Assembly: GCF_008831285.2 (NCBI RefSeq)
Contig: NC_045148.1
Location: 4,714,001 to 4,778,000 of the forward strand
DNA: 64,000 bases
Direction of reading: 5' to 3'
Origin: Nymphaea colorata
Taxonomy: Eukaryota > Streptophyta > Magnoliopsida > Nymphaeales > Nymphaeaceae
Position numbers and translations under genes: made by a program. Positions 44,588 through 55,599 of this stretch are shown piece after piece (position 1 is the stretch's first letter; the number at the start of each line of letters is the position of its first letter). Under the pieces are notes generated by a model, which saw only the letters and a list, made by a program, of their open reading frames with translations, ran no database searches and was not told the origin of the DNA.

Positions 44588-47500
44588 TGTGTGTGTACGG
44601 CCGTACTCCCGTACCCAAGTTTTTTGAAAATGGTCCATACCCGTACCCGTACCGGTACCTATACCCGCACCCGTACCCATACCCATGTGACATAGGGTGT
44701 AAGTAATTAACATAATAAAGATCACATCTTTTAGACCCTTTCACAGTCGTCTTGCCCAAAAGATGGTCTTGTAATCAACAACACAGTCTTCAAAAATTAC
44801 ATAGAGTCAAGAATACAGGAAACCAATCTCTCACAAAGGAGACTCAACAGTATTCAACAAAACAGTCTTACAAAACTTGCTTCAACAGCCATGCTCAAAA
44901 CACTGGCTGCGTCATATATATAGAAGAAAGACAAGTAAAGAACAAGCGAGCTAATTCTTGGACTAGTTCCAATGCTACAAAGCTATCAGTTAGGACAAGC
45001 CAACAGCTAAAAATTTTCTAGTAAAAGCAAAAAAATAACACAGAAAAGGGAAAAATTATGTAAAATAAGGAAAAATTGAAAAAAAATATTGCAGCCTATA
45101 CACATAAGTATGTATATATAGATATAATCTCATGACTGCAGTACATGATTTTATATATATATATGTCTGTATGTATATTAACAGCCTGCCTCAAACTCAA
45201 AATGATATCACCAAAAGTTTGCCAAGAAAAAAATAGAAATCTATTTGATGTCAGTGTCGTAGTAAAAAGGTCCACAATTAATATTTTGAGCAAAGGACAA
45301 GTCAATATTCTTCTCGAACAAAGTGAAAATCCATCTTGATATGGTTGGTCCTCTCATGAAATGTATGATTACTAACCATGTAAATGGCATTTTTGTTGTC
45401 ATAATATATTTTGGTGGCTTTCAAAAACTCTTCAGTCACAATCTCGATAATTATAGTAGTCATAGCCCAGTACTCAGCTTTAGTAGAAGATAGTGAGACT
45501 TTATTTTGCTTTTTAGTTGACACAAGATTAATGATCCACCTAAAAACACACAGAACCAGTAGTGGAGTGCCTATTATTTGGGGTCTCAATCAATCAATAT
45601 TAATATACAATCATATTAAAGGAGGACGAAGAGGATAAAAAATTTGTTTGTTATATTCTTGAAGTATCATTATGATCCTCATAATTACTCTCATATGAAC
45701 AGAAGTTGGTGCCTGCTGAAATTGCCTGATAACATGAACAACATGAGCTATGTCAGCCATACTGATGGTCAAATAAGTCAAGGCTTCAATTAATTGTCAA
45801 TATAGGGTAGGCTTTTCCAAAGGTTCTCCCATCACCTGATTTTATCTTAACTCCTAGCACTTCTGGTGTCTCAACAATTTTGCCATCTGTTAGTCCAGAC
45901 ATATTTAGTATATCACTGGCAAATTTGATTTGAGAAAGTAAATAAGTTCCTTTGCTAATTGCAACTTCAATACCCAAAAAATAGGTAAGAAGACCAAGTC
46001 AATCATTTCAAATTCATTTTTCAAAAAACATTTAACATACTTAATGCCTTCACTATCACTTTCAGTAATAATCAGGCACAAGACTGAAAAGTCATGCAAG
46101 AGGCATTACAATCACAAGTCAGAAAAAAAATAGTAACCCATTTATATAATACACCTTGACTCTGTCATCTGGAATAGATAACTCATGGTTGTTTGCTTCT
46201 AAATCCAGTCCTTCTTCTTTCAAAATGTCAACAGATGGTCTCCAGCATGTATGGTTTATCGTATTGACCTTACCCAACAACAACTCTATAGTCGGTCTAT
46301 ACTTTTCAACCCAAGCAGCAGATGACGCAACAACAGCACAATCATTGAAAACATCAACAACTAGACCGGACAACCTGCACAAAAACTACTAGCCACAATA
46401 CAAAGTTAGCAAGTTTATCACCTAGAAAAAAGAAAAAGAAAGCAAAAGCTATAATCACATACTTTACGGCTCAAACAGAAAATAGTTCAAACTCAAGGCT
46501 TACTAAGAAAAATATTTCAAATCAAATGTGTACGACTGTACGTATTTTGCATACTGTCACAAATATGTAGAAACATATAACATAGCAAACGAAACAAAGA
46601 CTGGAACAAATAAACAGTAATTTCCTAATGTATCTTAAGAAGTTGGTTGAAATCTCATTTACATTAATGTGATAGTAATAATTAGAACAATAATGAATAA
46701 ATAGATAGATCCTTGTAGTTGTGACTATATGAATTTGGGAAAAAATGAAGAGTATACCATGAAGATTTTGTACAAACAGCATTATGTATACACAACAGGC
46801 AAAGCACATATACATATGAACATTCTTATCAACATTTTATTGTTTTTCAAATGTTATTTATAGCATCAAAGCATCAGCTGTCCTAAAACATTTGCTTTTT
46901 TATACTGATTTTGTTAGTTGTACGGTGTCTTTTCATGAATCTTATATTTATGCTAGGTCCTACATTAATACATCATTATTTTCTCCAAGTTTTATTAAGA
47001 AAGATATATGTTGTATCAAAAAGCTCACGAGCACGAGGACACAAATTTTGAAAATTTGTTTATACAAATGGTGTCGGATTTAGAAAAGATCACCAAAATC
47101 ATTCAAGTAAAAGGAGATTGTATCAAAAAATTCACCAAGACAAGAATATTGAAAGTGTATTTACAGAAACAGTGTCGGATGAAAAGAACACCAAAAATTA
47201 TTCCAAGTAAAAGGAGCAGGAGAAGACACAGATGTGGGGCTCAATCTGTCTTTATTTACCAACGTGAGGAACCACGATTGTGACCTAAAAACTTACATTA
47301 TTTATGAGATGTTGCATTCAATGGTGCATCTTCATGTCATGCCTATGGAATGATATCACAAATCATCCAATTTTGATGTTTGTTGATTCTAAAGATTGTC
47401 ATTTATATTCTAATATTTGTCTAGTAAGGTATTCTAGAGACAAGTTAAAATTAAGATAATGAGGTGGCCAACATATGAAGAAATGGCTTATCTAACAAGT

Positions 47501-49150
47501 GTAACAGGACTATAAGAAATTCTTTGTTTAGTAGTAAGTACAAACATGGGACAAAGTGTCCTGCACCACATCAGCCTATGCCCGACAAATATGATTATTG
47601 CCAGTAAATACTAATGCACATATGATTTGTGTACCAAGCACATTCTAGTCCTACATTTTAAAATGTGCATGCCAACAAATGTTTTCCTCCAGATACCGAG
47701 TTGCCTATTTTTTCAAACACCAAAAATGATCTCTATCTGATGGCTGAGCTTTAGCATTAACAGGTCATCCAAATCTAATCCCCTGGTTCCAATACAAATT
47801 TGTCAAATGAATCTAAGCTTGTTTTGCTTCTCAAACATTCAGCTATTTGGTCAATAGGATTCTACAAGCTACAAAGGGGAAAAAGAAAAGTTGTTCACGA
47901 TTAAACAAGAGTAGATACATGCCTATCTCCCTCACTGTTCACAAGCCGGAAGGCATTAGTATCTTCACTTGGGAGCCCCAAATATTTCCTTAAATTTACA
48001 GCAGCTTCAAGCCTTGAGTCAAGCAATCTTTCCATGTTGAACACGCAAGATGGATCTCTACAAATGAATGCACAAAATAACACAATGAGAAAACATCAAG
48101 ATGATATTAACGAGTAAAAAATGAAGAAGGAGAATGACACATAGCCATATTGAACACATCAAGTTGCAGTTTCATTTAGAGAACAGCTATACCGCCTTGC
48201 ATCATCTTCTAGTTGCATTATACGAACAGAAAACATTGAGACAGAATTATACAGTCCCCAACCAATTGGCTTTTCGGATCCATCTGTCACCAACACCATA
48301 TCTCCAGTCTTAGGTGGAGGTCGACCAACTATTCTGTCAATAGCACGACTGTACACCATTGGGCTTCCATTTCGGAACAACTGTGTCTTTCCTTTCTTCA
48401 AAATGACCTTTGGAATAGCTGTCATACCATAATTTTGCTAATGAGATTAACATAAGCAGAACATTTAGACAAGTCACATATTTAGCAGCACCTATCCACT
48501 ACTAAAATAAATGTCAAATGACCTCATAACAAAGAAAATAAGTTATGATACACAAATCATCATAGAAGAGCGAAATTCAGCTAACATAAAAATGTTCCAA
48601 TTGCAGTAAACTGAAATTAGAAGCATCAGCTATGTAAAAAAATTGTATAGTTGAATTTACTAAATGGTGGAAAGAATATTAGCAATCATATCTTTTTTAA
48701 ATAAAAATATGAGATATTTCCCATCTTATGGCAAATGTGAAGAGAACAGTGATCAATGTAGCTAAATTGAAACAGTAAAAGCATACATGACTCAACTCAC
48801 TCAAGAAAGAAAAACTACTATCTAGTTGAAAGATATCAGAAAAACTTACATTATCCATCCCAAATATGATATCAAGTATGTTTCACAGTATTTTTATGTG
48901 CTTTTTACAAATCTAACTGAATCAATGGATTTTACATGTCCAAAAATGTAGAACATAATTTTCAATGTGCAAAACAGATTTATAAGCCATAAAAGCTAAA
49001 ATAATCAGTTTTAAACCCTTGTCAATATGATCTGCACATTGAAAAATCACGTCTTTTACTCCTACAAATTTGAGCACATAAAATCCATGGTACATGATCA
49101 TATTTGCAAAAAAGGAAAGAAACGTCCTTTCTCTCTCTCTCTCTCTCTGC

Positions 49151-49182
<32 letters not shown>

Positions 49183-50860
49183 ACATTTGATTATGACTAT
49201 AAAACTAAACATGACAGCTGATATCATAGCATTTTTGTTTTCAAAAAACGAACTGCAGGGATGTGATCTCCATGACTAGTTTCATATTTATTGACTTGCT
49301 TAATTACAAAACTGGTTCTTATAAAGATTGGAAAATCACCACCACAGGAAATTTTACAAATTATCCGAGCCACAAAAAACTCATTTCTTAGAAAAATGGT
49401 TCAACTCTCCATTATTAGCAAATGAACTATGATGAATGTGTCTATACTCTATAGTGATTTGGTAGATATCATCTACACATCCTTACACTTCTTTTTCCAA
49501 AAAAGAAAAATAAAAATGTTATTATACCAGCTGTCATGTTAAGTGGTTATATTGTCCTTTCTTTCAAAATATCTCATGAATAACTATTTTGAATTTTTAT
49601 ACATGCTTTTGCAAGAAATTAGTAGAAAATACACATGTACCTAATCTTCTATTTTTATATTTTTAAATTTTTAGGAATTCCCAAGAAAAACAAATTTCCT
49701 GCTTAGTAACTGAGAAAAACCTGGCCAATAAAAACTTGAGGACTATGACAATGATACAGATGTGTGTATGCCCCTTTTCTTTCCATTATTTTTCTGTAAA
49801 GAATTTTCATCTAGGAAGTTTTGACAGTATTGTGCTTGGCAGTTTCGACAATTTTTTACTAAAGCTCTGAAGTTCATTACTATTTTGTTGCGGCTCAGAC
49901 ATCCTAATCGTTCATTTCTCTGTCAATGTACAGAGATTGATTAAGATTTTTGCAACTAACTCTAGCAGCCAACTGATCTCTACTCATTGTGTGCCACCTT
50001 ATACCCATTATGTATCAGCGTTAAGATACCAAATATTATCAGTTGAAGAGTCACTTGTTGGTATCATTCAAAATGTTCTTCGTGTCTTACCCTTTATGTC
50101 TTAACAGCATGGAAAACACAAAATCCTTCATAAGTTACAACTCTATATTCAAAACATACCAGTAGAAAAGATAAGGTACTGAATCTGGCTGAACGACAAG
50201 CAATTGAATTCTCTACGCACAATATAACTATTAGATGCAAACAACTGCATATACTATAAGATCCTTCAAGTTGAAGGAGGTTAAGAATGCAAATCCGAAG
50301 TGTGTCTCTTGGCATAATCTGAAAAGGCCTATGCAAATGTGTATACGGACAGTCTATCACCATCCTCTACAACCATTCGACCAACCAAGAGATAAATGGA
50401 GATCACCAAAAGGAATCAACAAGACCATGGCAAAGTAATTGTTGAAGTCAACATTGATGGCTTTTTCTTGTTGGGGCAGATGAGTTATCATCATTTCCAC
50501 TCATAGCTAATATATTCTATATTTCTATCTGGTCACATAAACAGTTCAATTTTAAAATAGCTGGAGCAATGAACCAATATGCAAGCAATTTGAAATGGAG
50601 TAGACTCATGCTCATCATATCCAATTCTATAATATAGTCCTTTCATTTGTCATCTGGATTGTGGACTGAGGTAAGGTGGCAGAAAGCATACAGAATACAC
50701 CCTGCGCCCAGTGAACTTTCTGAACACAATATTATAAACGGGTTGAATATACGCACTGTCAACTACCATCCATACAAAATTACATCGATTCCGTTCGATC
50801 CTTGCTATTGTCGAAAGGAAGTAGCAGAAGGGCAACCATCCACAAGCGAGCGAGCGAGCG

Positions 50861-50902
<42 letters not shown>

Positions 50903-51100
50903 AAAGAGACCTGGGATGGAGGCGGCAGCTTCTTGGAGGGGGCTGGCAGAGGTGATGGTGGTGGTAGAGGAGGATGAAGAGGAAGAGAGACATGCAACCA
51001 TCGACAGAGGCTTATTGAACCGCAGAGAGGAGGCAACGGGACACCACATTTGCTTCTTTACATAGAGAACAAGACCACCTGCTACTGGTGCACCCAACAT
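35924..51100 (-). CDS. RlmI-like PUA-domain SAM-dependent rRNA methyltransferase, eight exons
   Basis: Exons on the minus strand: 51100-50911, 48418-48193, 48057-47923, 46374-46155, 41398-41212, 38590-38385, 37525-37388 and 36052-35924. They total 1431 bases (476 residues plus stop), and all splice phases agree. Residues 1-63 are Ser/Thr-rich with few acidic residues, like an organellar transit peptide. Residues 66-135 form a PUA domain (IPKVILKKGKTQLF to SVRIMQL). A linker (LSGLVVDVFND, then GQKTGFYADQR at 271-281) leads to the methyltransferase: motif I VLDLCCYSGGFAL (296-308), acidic D329 (GVDSS), DPPK (379-382) and TCSCSG (416-421). In E. coli, RlmI makes m5C1962 in 23S rRNA. I infer an organellar 23S-type rRNA target. 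The start at 51100 has an A at -3; a second Met at codon 18 is possible. A TATA-like ATATATAT lies about 120 bases upstream. Confidence 0.9.
36053..37387 (-). other. Intron 7, nothing recognised
   Basis: Donor CAA then GTAAGT, acceptor GGCGCAG. The interior is A/T-rich and unique, without coding or transposon signal that I can see. Confidence 0.7.
37726..38111. mobile_element. Inverted-repeat element, copy 3 (degenerate, intron 6)
   Basis: The right end CCCACGTGACATAG matches the family. The left end CCATGAAACATGGGTGC matches the expected CTATGTCACATGGGTGC with three changes. Hexamer-like CACCCGT, CCCATAC and ACACCTATACCC repeats fill the arms and the centre is A/T-rich. No clear 8-bp target duplication remains, so this copy looks older. 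Confidence 0.6.
38591..41211 (-). other. Intron 5, no mobile element firmly identified
   Basis: GTAAGT donor and GACAG acceptor. It holds AT microsatellites (around 39331-39348 and 39620-39636). A CTATGTGACTTAG end at 40872-40884 next to CCCATACCCACA repeats hints at a decayed copy of the CTATGTCAC family, but its other end is not found. Confidence 0.6.
42458..42475 (-). other. Copia A polypurine tract
   Basis: The minus strand reads GAAGGGGAGGGGGGAT before the LTR start TGTTGG. It lies at the same place as the weaker tract near 45184-45195 in relic B. Confidence 0.7.
43472..44695. mobile_element. Inverted-repeat element, copy 4 (1.2 kb) nested in copia A
   Basis: Starts CTATGTAACACGGGTATGCC and ends GGGTAT-type repeats then CCCATGTGACATAG. 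It is flanked by GGTTTAAG (43464-43471) and GGTGTAAG (44696-44703), an 8-bp duplication with one mismatch. The left arm is packed with GGTACCGGTACG-type repeats and the right arm with CCCGTA repeats. The centre has a (AT)21 run (44543-44584) and a partial duplication (GTTGAATGTGGATTG at about 44208 and 44241). No transposase is seen. The copia reading resumes on both sides. Confidence 0.82.
44764..46105 (-). mobile_element. Ty1/copia relic B (RT, RNase H and 3' LTR)
   Basis: MGIEVAISKGTYLLSQIKFASDIL followed by SGLTDGKIVETP (45786-45977) is the end of copia RT. KKQNKVSLSSTKAEYWAM, then KIYYDNKNAIYMVSNHTFHERTNHIKMD (45302-45589), is the end of RNase H. To the left, a weak polypurine tract and an LTR edge TGTTAATATACAT at 45183 follow. 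A plausible LTR start is 44764. The 3' region aligns with that of relic A (CCAAGAAAAAA and neighbouring words), so A and B are related copies. The 5' half is absent; the relic stops about 50 bases before exon 4. Confidence 0.8.
46375..47922 (-). other. Intron 3 with a GC-AG boundary
   Basis: The donor on the minus strand reads GATAG then GCATGT, and the acceptor GTGCAG then GTTGTCC. Using the GC keeps the frame and gives EGDR-LSGLVVDVF, the conserved family sequence. The nearest GT, four bases further on, would shift the frame. The intron also holds a diverged tandem duplication of about 109 bases (around 47008-47222). It has no other recognised content. Confidence 0.85.
48419..50910 (-). other. 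Intron 1 of the methyltransferase gene
   Basis: Donor CCCAG then GTCTCT, acceptor ATGACAG. A long CT/CTCG microsatellite (50845-50899 on the plus strand as GCGA/GA) begins 12 bases after the donor. A CT run followed by AT and GT runs lies at about 49130-49182. The rest is A/T-rich with nothing recognised. Confidence 0.85.
50845..50899. repeat. (GCGA)n(GA)n microsatellite beside a splice donor
   Basis: About five GCGA units run into about 17 GA units. On the gene strand it is a pyrimidine-rich CT/CTCG tract just inside intron 1. Confidence 0.95.
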
Positions 51101-51188
51101 TCTTTCCGTCTGCCCACCACAACTCCTGCGGCTGGCTGAGGCACTTCGTGCTGCTGAGGAAGCTCAAAAGTCTGCCCAAGTACCAGCA

Positions 51189-51219
<31 letters not shown>

Positions 51220-52873
51220 CATATATATTTAGAACCCTACTGCTGCGGTGATACTGCCGACAAAGTTCAAAAGTCCGGCTTAGTACAGGCGACATAAGCA
51301 ACCAGCATGGATGGTTAAATCTATCGGATGAATCCAGTTATGTTGGCCAATTACGCCGTCAAGAGAAGCTGAGGGGCAGCTGCAAGAGGGGCCATTCGGA
51401 AACAGAACGTGCAAGAAATACTTTTGCAGAACTTTCTAGAATTTTTCACTGGGGCAAATTTTTATAGGGGCCAAGTTTGACGAGTTTCAAAATTTTTAAT
51501 AGGATTTTAATTAGACTTTTTATTAGTTAGTTGTGTGAACAAATTAAATGTAAGGGGCCTGCCTGATTTTATATATATATATATATTACACATCTTTTTT
51601 GCGGGTTCTGCAGCACTTTTCGTCTTTTATTGAAAAAGAAAAATAATAACCTTTTTTTGTTTCTCTACCATTATTTGTTTTTTTGAATAAATATTATTCT
51701 TGATTAAAAAGGGAAATGAGCTAAGCTCAACACGTAGTATAAACAACTAAACCAGGTGAATTTAAAAAGCTTGAGCCATGCATGCATCAAATATGTATGT
51801 TCTAGAGAGAAGCTGCTTACTTGTTGGCAATTTAATTTTTCTTTTTCTTTAATGCTTTCTCATTTTCCTCATTACCAGGAAGATCACTAGTACTTTTGGA
51901 TACCAGAGGTCCAGAGGGGAAAATCTACTAAAGGTATGCACTTAGCTATAATATTATGGTGACCTTCAGTAGAAAATTTGTAGACCGATAATTCTTATTG
52001 ACATTGCAAATACTGTCGTAGTAAAAGAAAAATGGCATGACAAACTAATTGACGACCTGCATATATATCTGTTTTGCAGTCCCATAATTTCATGTTAGGA
52101 GAACACTGAATATCTCAAGGGGTCATTTGGCAATAATAACAGTTTATTATTGTTACATGAATGTTCCCCAAAATCAGATTTATAAAACTATAAAACACTG
52201 CTACACAATGTTTTATGAAATTAGCCCAATCTTTGGATTCGCATACTCATGAAACAGCAATAGTTTTTTACTATAGCCAAATCGCCCTAAAAAAAAAAGG
52301 CATACACAAAACCAAGACAAACGATCCTTGAATATTTTTTAAACAACCATTAGAATTATTCAAATAAACATGTATGCAACTAAGGAATATTTCAGTCTTG
52401 TTTTCTTTCTAAACACAACGTTCAACATAAAAGTAAAATGAAGAAGAATTTAAGTTTCACAAGATATGTTCATATGATTAGTACCTATTATGAAATATAA
52501 TATATTTTTTTTGTAGTAATTCACCGCTAAGCATAGCAGGCCTTAGATCAACTATAAGCATTAGCAGAAAATTAGTTTAGGAATAAGCAAAACAACATAA
52601 TATAACATCTAATTATGCAGTTCCGCATAATGTACCATTTTAATTATGACTTAAATATGTTACTTCATAAAAAACGTGGTGCAAGTTTGTTGTCAACACA
52701 ATTCCCAAAGCGATACACATATCATCCCACTTGGCAAGCCAATTTAATTATCCTATTTTCACATGCACTCTCAGCTTTAGTATGGTACAATTTTTTTTAA
52801 ATTTATTTTCTAAAAAAAGGCCAAAAGCTGCCTGAGCAGGCTTTGGTCTTGTGTTCGATGCAAAGAGAGAGAG
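51101..52873. other. Intergenic region and methyltransferase promoter side
   Basis: A CA microsatellite at 51190-51220 sits about 90-120 bases upstream of the start codon, next to a TATA-like run. Farther right it is A/T-rich with no gene recognised. It ends in a short GA run where the plus-strand gypsy element is inserted. Confidence 0.5.
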
Positions 52874-55373
52874 TGTAAGGCTCGTTATTTTGGCAGAGCG
52901 GGTCGGGTCAGGGTCCAGATCTGGACCCGAGCCCCACTCGCATAAGGGGCCCCGATGCTGCAGCCCGTCTCCCCTTTTCTCCGTTGTTTCCCCTCTTCAC
53001 CTGCTACGACCAACACAGTGAAGATCGAGGACGGTGGGTGGAGCAGCGGCGACGGCGACGATAGCGGTGGCAGTGGCGGCAGCGTGTTGGGGACGCTTTT
53101 TTCTCTCTTACCAGCATGTAGGGCGTGTGGTGAGCAGCGGCAACAAGCAATCTTGGGCATTGGCACTTGACCGGACGCGTGAAGTGGCTGCTAGAAGGGT
53201 TGCAGCAGTTTGGACGCTTAGATTGGGGTGAGCAAGGCCTAATTAAGTTCAAATTATTGAATATTACCTATTAGAGCTAGTATAATTATTGTTTGAGCAT
53301 GCTAGGGCTTAGAATTGATGTTTTAGGACGCATGTTAGCGATTTTGTTTTTGGGGAAAAGTTTAGGATTATGTTGGAAAGCATTGATTAATGTCTATAAT
53401 GATCATTTAAGCATGATGTTGATTTTCGAGGTAATAGGGAAGCATGGTAGAGATTGTGTGGTTGTAGAGAAGATTTAGGACTGTTTTAGTGAGCCTGTAG
53501 CACACGTTTTTGTGAACAGGTGCGTCTTGGAGTTAAGTAAGGAAAGTGTACGTAAGTTGGAGGTGCCTTCGGGGTTGACGCCTTGATTAAAAAAAGTTGC
53601 GAGAAAGGTAATAGTGGTGGATGGATTGATGACTTTGGAGTCTTGATGTTGGTGGCAACGTCGAGATGTAAGGAGGAGGTCTTTTGGAGAGCTTGTTGGT
53701 CGACATTACCCGTCAACACCCTCTTGAGGTAATGACACGTGCCACAAGGATTTTGTTTTGTATTTGTTTGAATTGTTTAGGTATCTAGTAGAAGCCTTAC
53801 CTTTTGTTTATGTCTACAGGTACACCGGGTTCGTCCCGTTGACCTTGAGTTCGAAGCTCGAGGAATTTTGAAAAGTTTTGTGAGCGAGCCACATGTATGG
53901 CGACATTCTAGGCAAATCCATGCTTGGGCAAATGGGTGATTGTGTGCTCCTAGGATCATGGGATCCTACGATTGTGATGTGACTTGATTGATTGTCTTGT
54001 GAATGAGTATATGTATGTTTGTTCATGCATTGATATACAATATGAATTGTTTTGAAAGGTTATTAGTAGTTGTTTTGAAAAGGTTACGCATTTGCATGTG
54101 CATGCTAGAATTGATATCTGTTTAGGACAGATGAGGCGGGGTATCGAGTCGAGTGTCTCATCGACCCCAATTATGCATTAGAAAGCATCATAGAATGATA
54201 ACTGCATAAAACAGCTACGAGTCAATCGCAGATCGAGACTACTCTATGTGGTTTGGCTAAGTTTTTCAAAGATATGATTGATGTGATAATTGATACGAAT
54301 GTTGTGTTTTGTTGCATATTCATTGCTGTGGGCAATAATGCAAATGAATGGATTGAAGGGTAATTTTACCCATATTGTATGACGACTAGCTATGACTGTT
54401 AGTGTTATGTGTAGACCTCGTGTGGAGGCAACTGGAGGTGTAATTGCACTCGTGGAGTATACCAACCTCATGAGCTATGCATTATTCTAATGATAATAAC
54501 AAATAATTAAGAGATGAGAGGCCAGTGGGATGTGGCTATGTGTTTGGGAGACGTCCCGTTTTCGCCACTGGTCTCGCCTGTTCGGAGCGCAGGCGGTGCA
54601 AAGCCCCAGGGCCTTCCCAACCTGAGTGTCCTAGGGAAGGTTGAGTATCTCTCCTTGGAATTCACACATCCAGGGATGACTGCTTCACCGCTGCAGCGGA
54701 TGAAATGGATCTATACTGTTATGGGCCACCACGGGGGCTGTCTCTCTGCTGTAGGCCGCCTATGGTGTGCACGTGCCTGTGTTGCACCCACAGGAACTGT
54801 TAATTCACTAAAGTTAATGGAAATATAATGTATATGATTGTATGTGACTGATGTGCATGTGATTGAAATTGTGTACTGTGGCCATTGAGTGGCTTGTACG
54901 TGTTGTGCTCTGACATGACATAATGATGAATGATTTTGATAATTGTTTTCTGATTTGAGCCATATCTAAGAGGGTTTGGTATTTGCCTGGCTTGTTGCCA
55001 TACTGTGAAGGCTGAGCCTTCAGTTGTTTTCTTTTTCAGGTTTTGGAGGACCCGGGGCAGTAGGTTGAGCAGATGGCTTCACTCACGTTTTCTTGGGGAG
55101 GTTTTGGGTTTTGTTTTCTTGTTTAGTGCCGGCGCGTCTTGGTTTATTGGTATTGATGTTTTGTTTTTGGATAGACATCAATCATATAGTTGGGGCATTT
55201 TTGTTATACACATAGATGTGGTTTGTATATACAAAATGGTTATATAAATGAAGGTTCGCCCCATTGTTTTGAATTGCTTGGCTCATCTCTTTTGAACTAT
55301 TGTGTAGTCGCACCTCAATGCTTTATGTTTAGAAAAAAAAAATGTTTGGGTGTCAAAAGGTCAGGGTGTGACA
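52874..55373 (+). repeat. 5' LTR (2.5 kb)
   Basis: Starts TGTAAGGCTCG and ends GGGTGTGACA. It aligns with 60251-62833 over its length. A TATA box TATATAAA at 55241-55248 puts the promoter close to the 3' end, so U3 is about 2.4 kb and R-U5 is short. Confidence 0.93.
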
Positions 55374-55377
55374 GTTT

Positions 55378-55389
55378 TGGTATCAGAGC
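55378..55389 (+). other. Primer-binding site for initiator tRNA-Met
   Basis: TGGTATCAGAGC, four bases after the LTR end, exact match. Confidence 0.92.
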
Positions 55390-55599
55390 CATGACAAACC
55401 CCAATAGGGATGTGAGTTAAAGCTTATCTGTGAAGCCGTGTTGCCAAGGTATGCATTGTTTGTTATTGTAGTTTTGATTTTTCAAGTATGAGTACCTAAT
55501 GTAATCGATGTTTTGAACTTTGTGCTAAGGCACGTTGTGAATTGATTTGTGAGTTTAGTTTCAGACGTGATTTGAGAATAAATGTTCTTGTTTATATAG

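Larger units (their letters stand above)
42360..44760 (-). mobile_element. Ty1/copia relic A (integrase region and 3' end)
   Basis: From right to left on the minus strand: GKTTVKGSKRCDLYYVNYL (pre-integrase, near 44700-44755); then, beyond the nested element, MCKGNFGCNECITAKTNSLPF (zinc finger) and VILVDDFIDMSGFIFLK (integrase core). Further left come LGGEYVLNEFKDFLNEKGIL and a stop-broken QNVVVQRKHR. The 3' end carries a polypurine tract (42458-42475, GGGGAGGGGGGAT on the minus strand) and an LTR edge TGTTGGATTATG at 42457. RT and RNase H are missing, so the element is internally deleted as well as mutated. Confidence 0.82.
41399..46154 (-). other. Intron 4, transposon-rich
   Basis: Canonical GT-AG boundaries (AAG then GTGTAT; TTTTCAG then GTCAAG). 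The 4.76-kb intron contains two copia relics in the same orientation as the gene, and an inverted-repeat element inside one of them. The exonic reading on both sides is intact, so the insertions appear to be spliced out. Confidence 0.85.

Noticed and set aside
48421-48425. ATG at the left of the PUA exon as a gene start
   Set aside because: It overlaps the splice acceptor (ATGACAG). Exon 1 at 51100-50911 joins in phase and supplies a transit-peptide-like N-terminus.
50647-50901. Plus-strand frame ending in an Arg-Glu run
   Set aside because: The run is the translation of the GA microsatellite. The opposite strand carries exon 1 and the intron 1 donor.
55375-55392. TGGTATCAGAGCC considered as part of a tRNA gene
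   Set aside because: There is no cloverleaf around it. Its place next to an LTR end identifies it as a primer-binding site.
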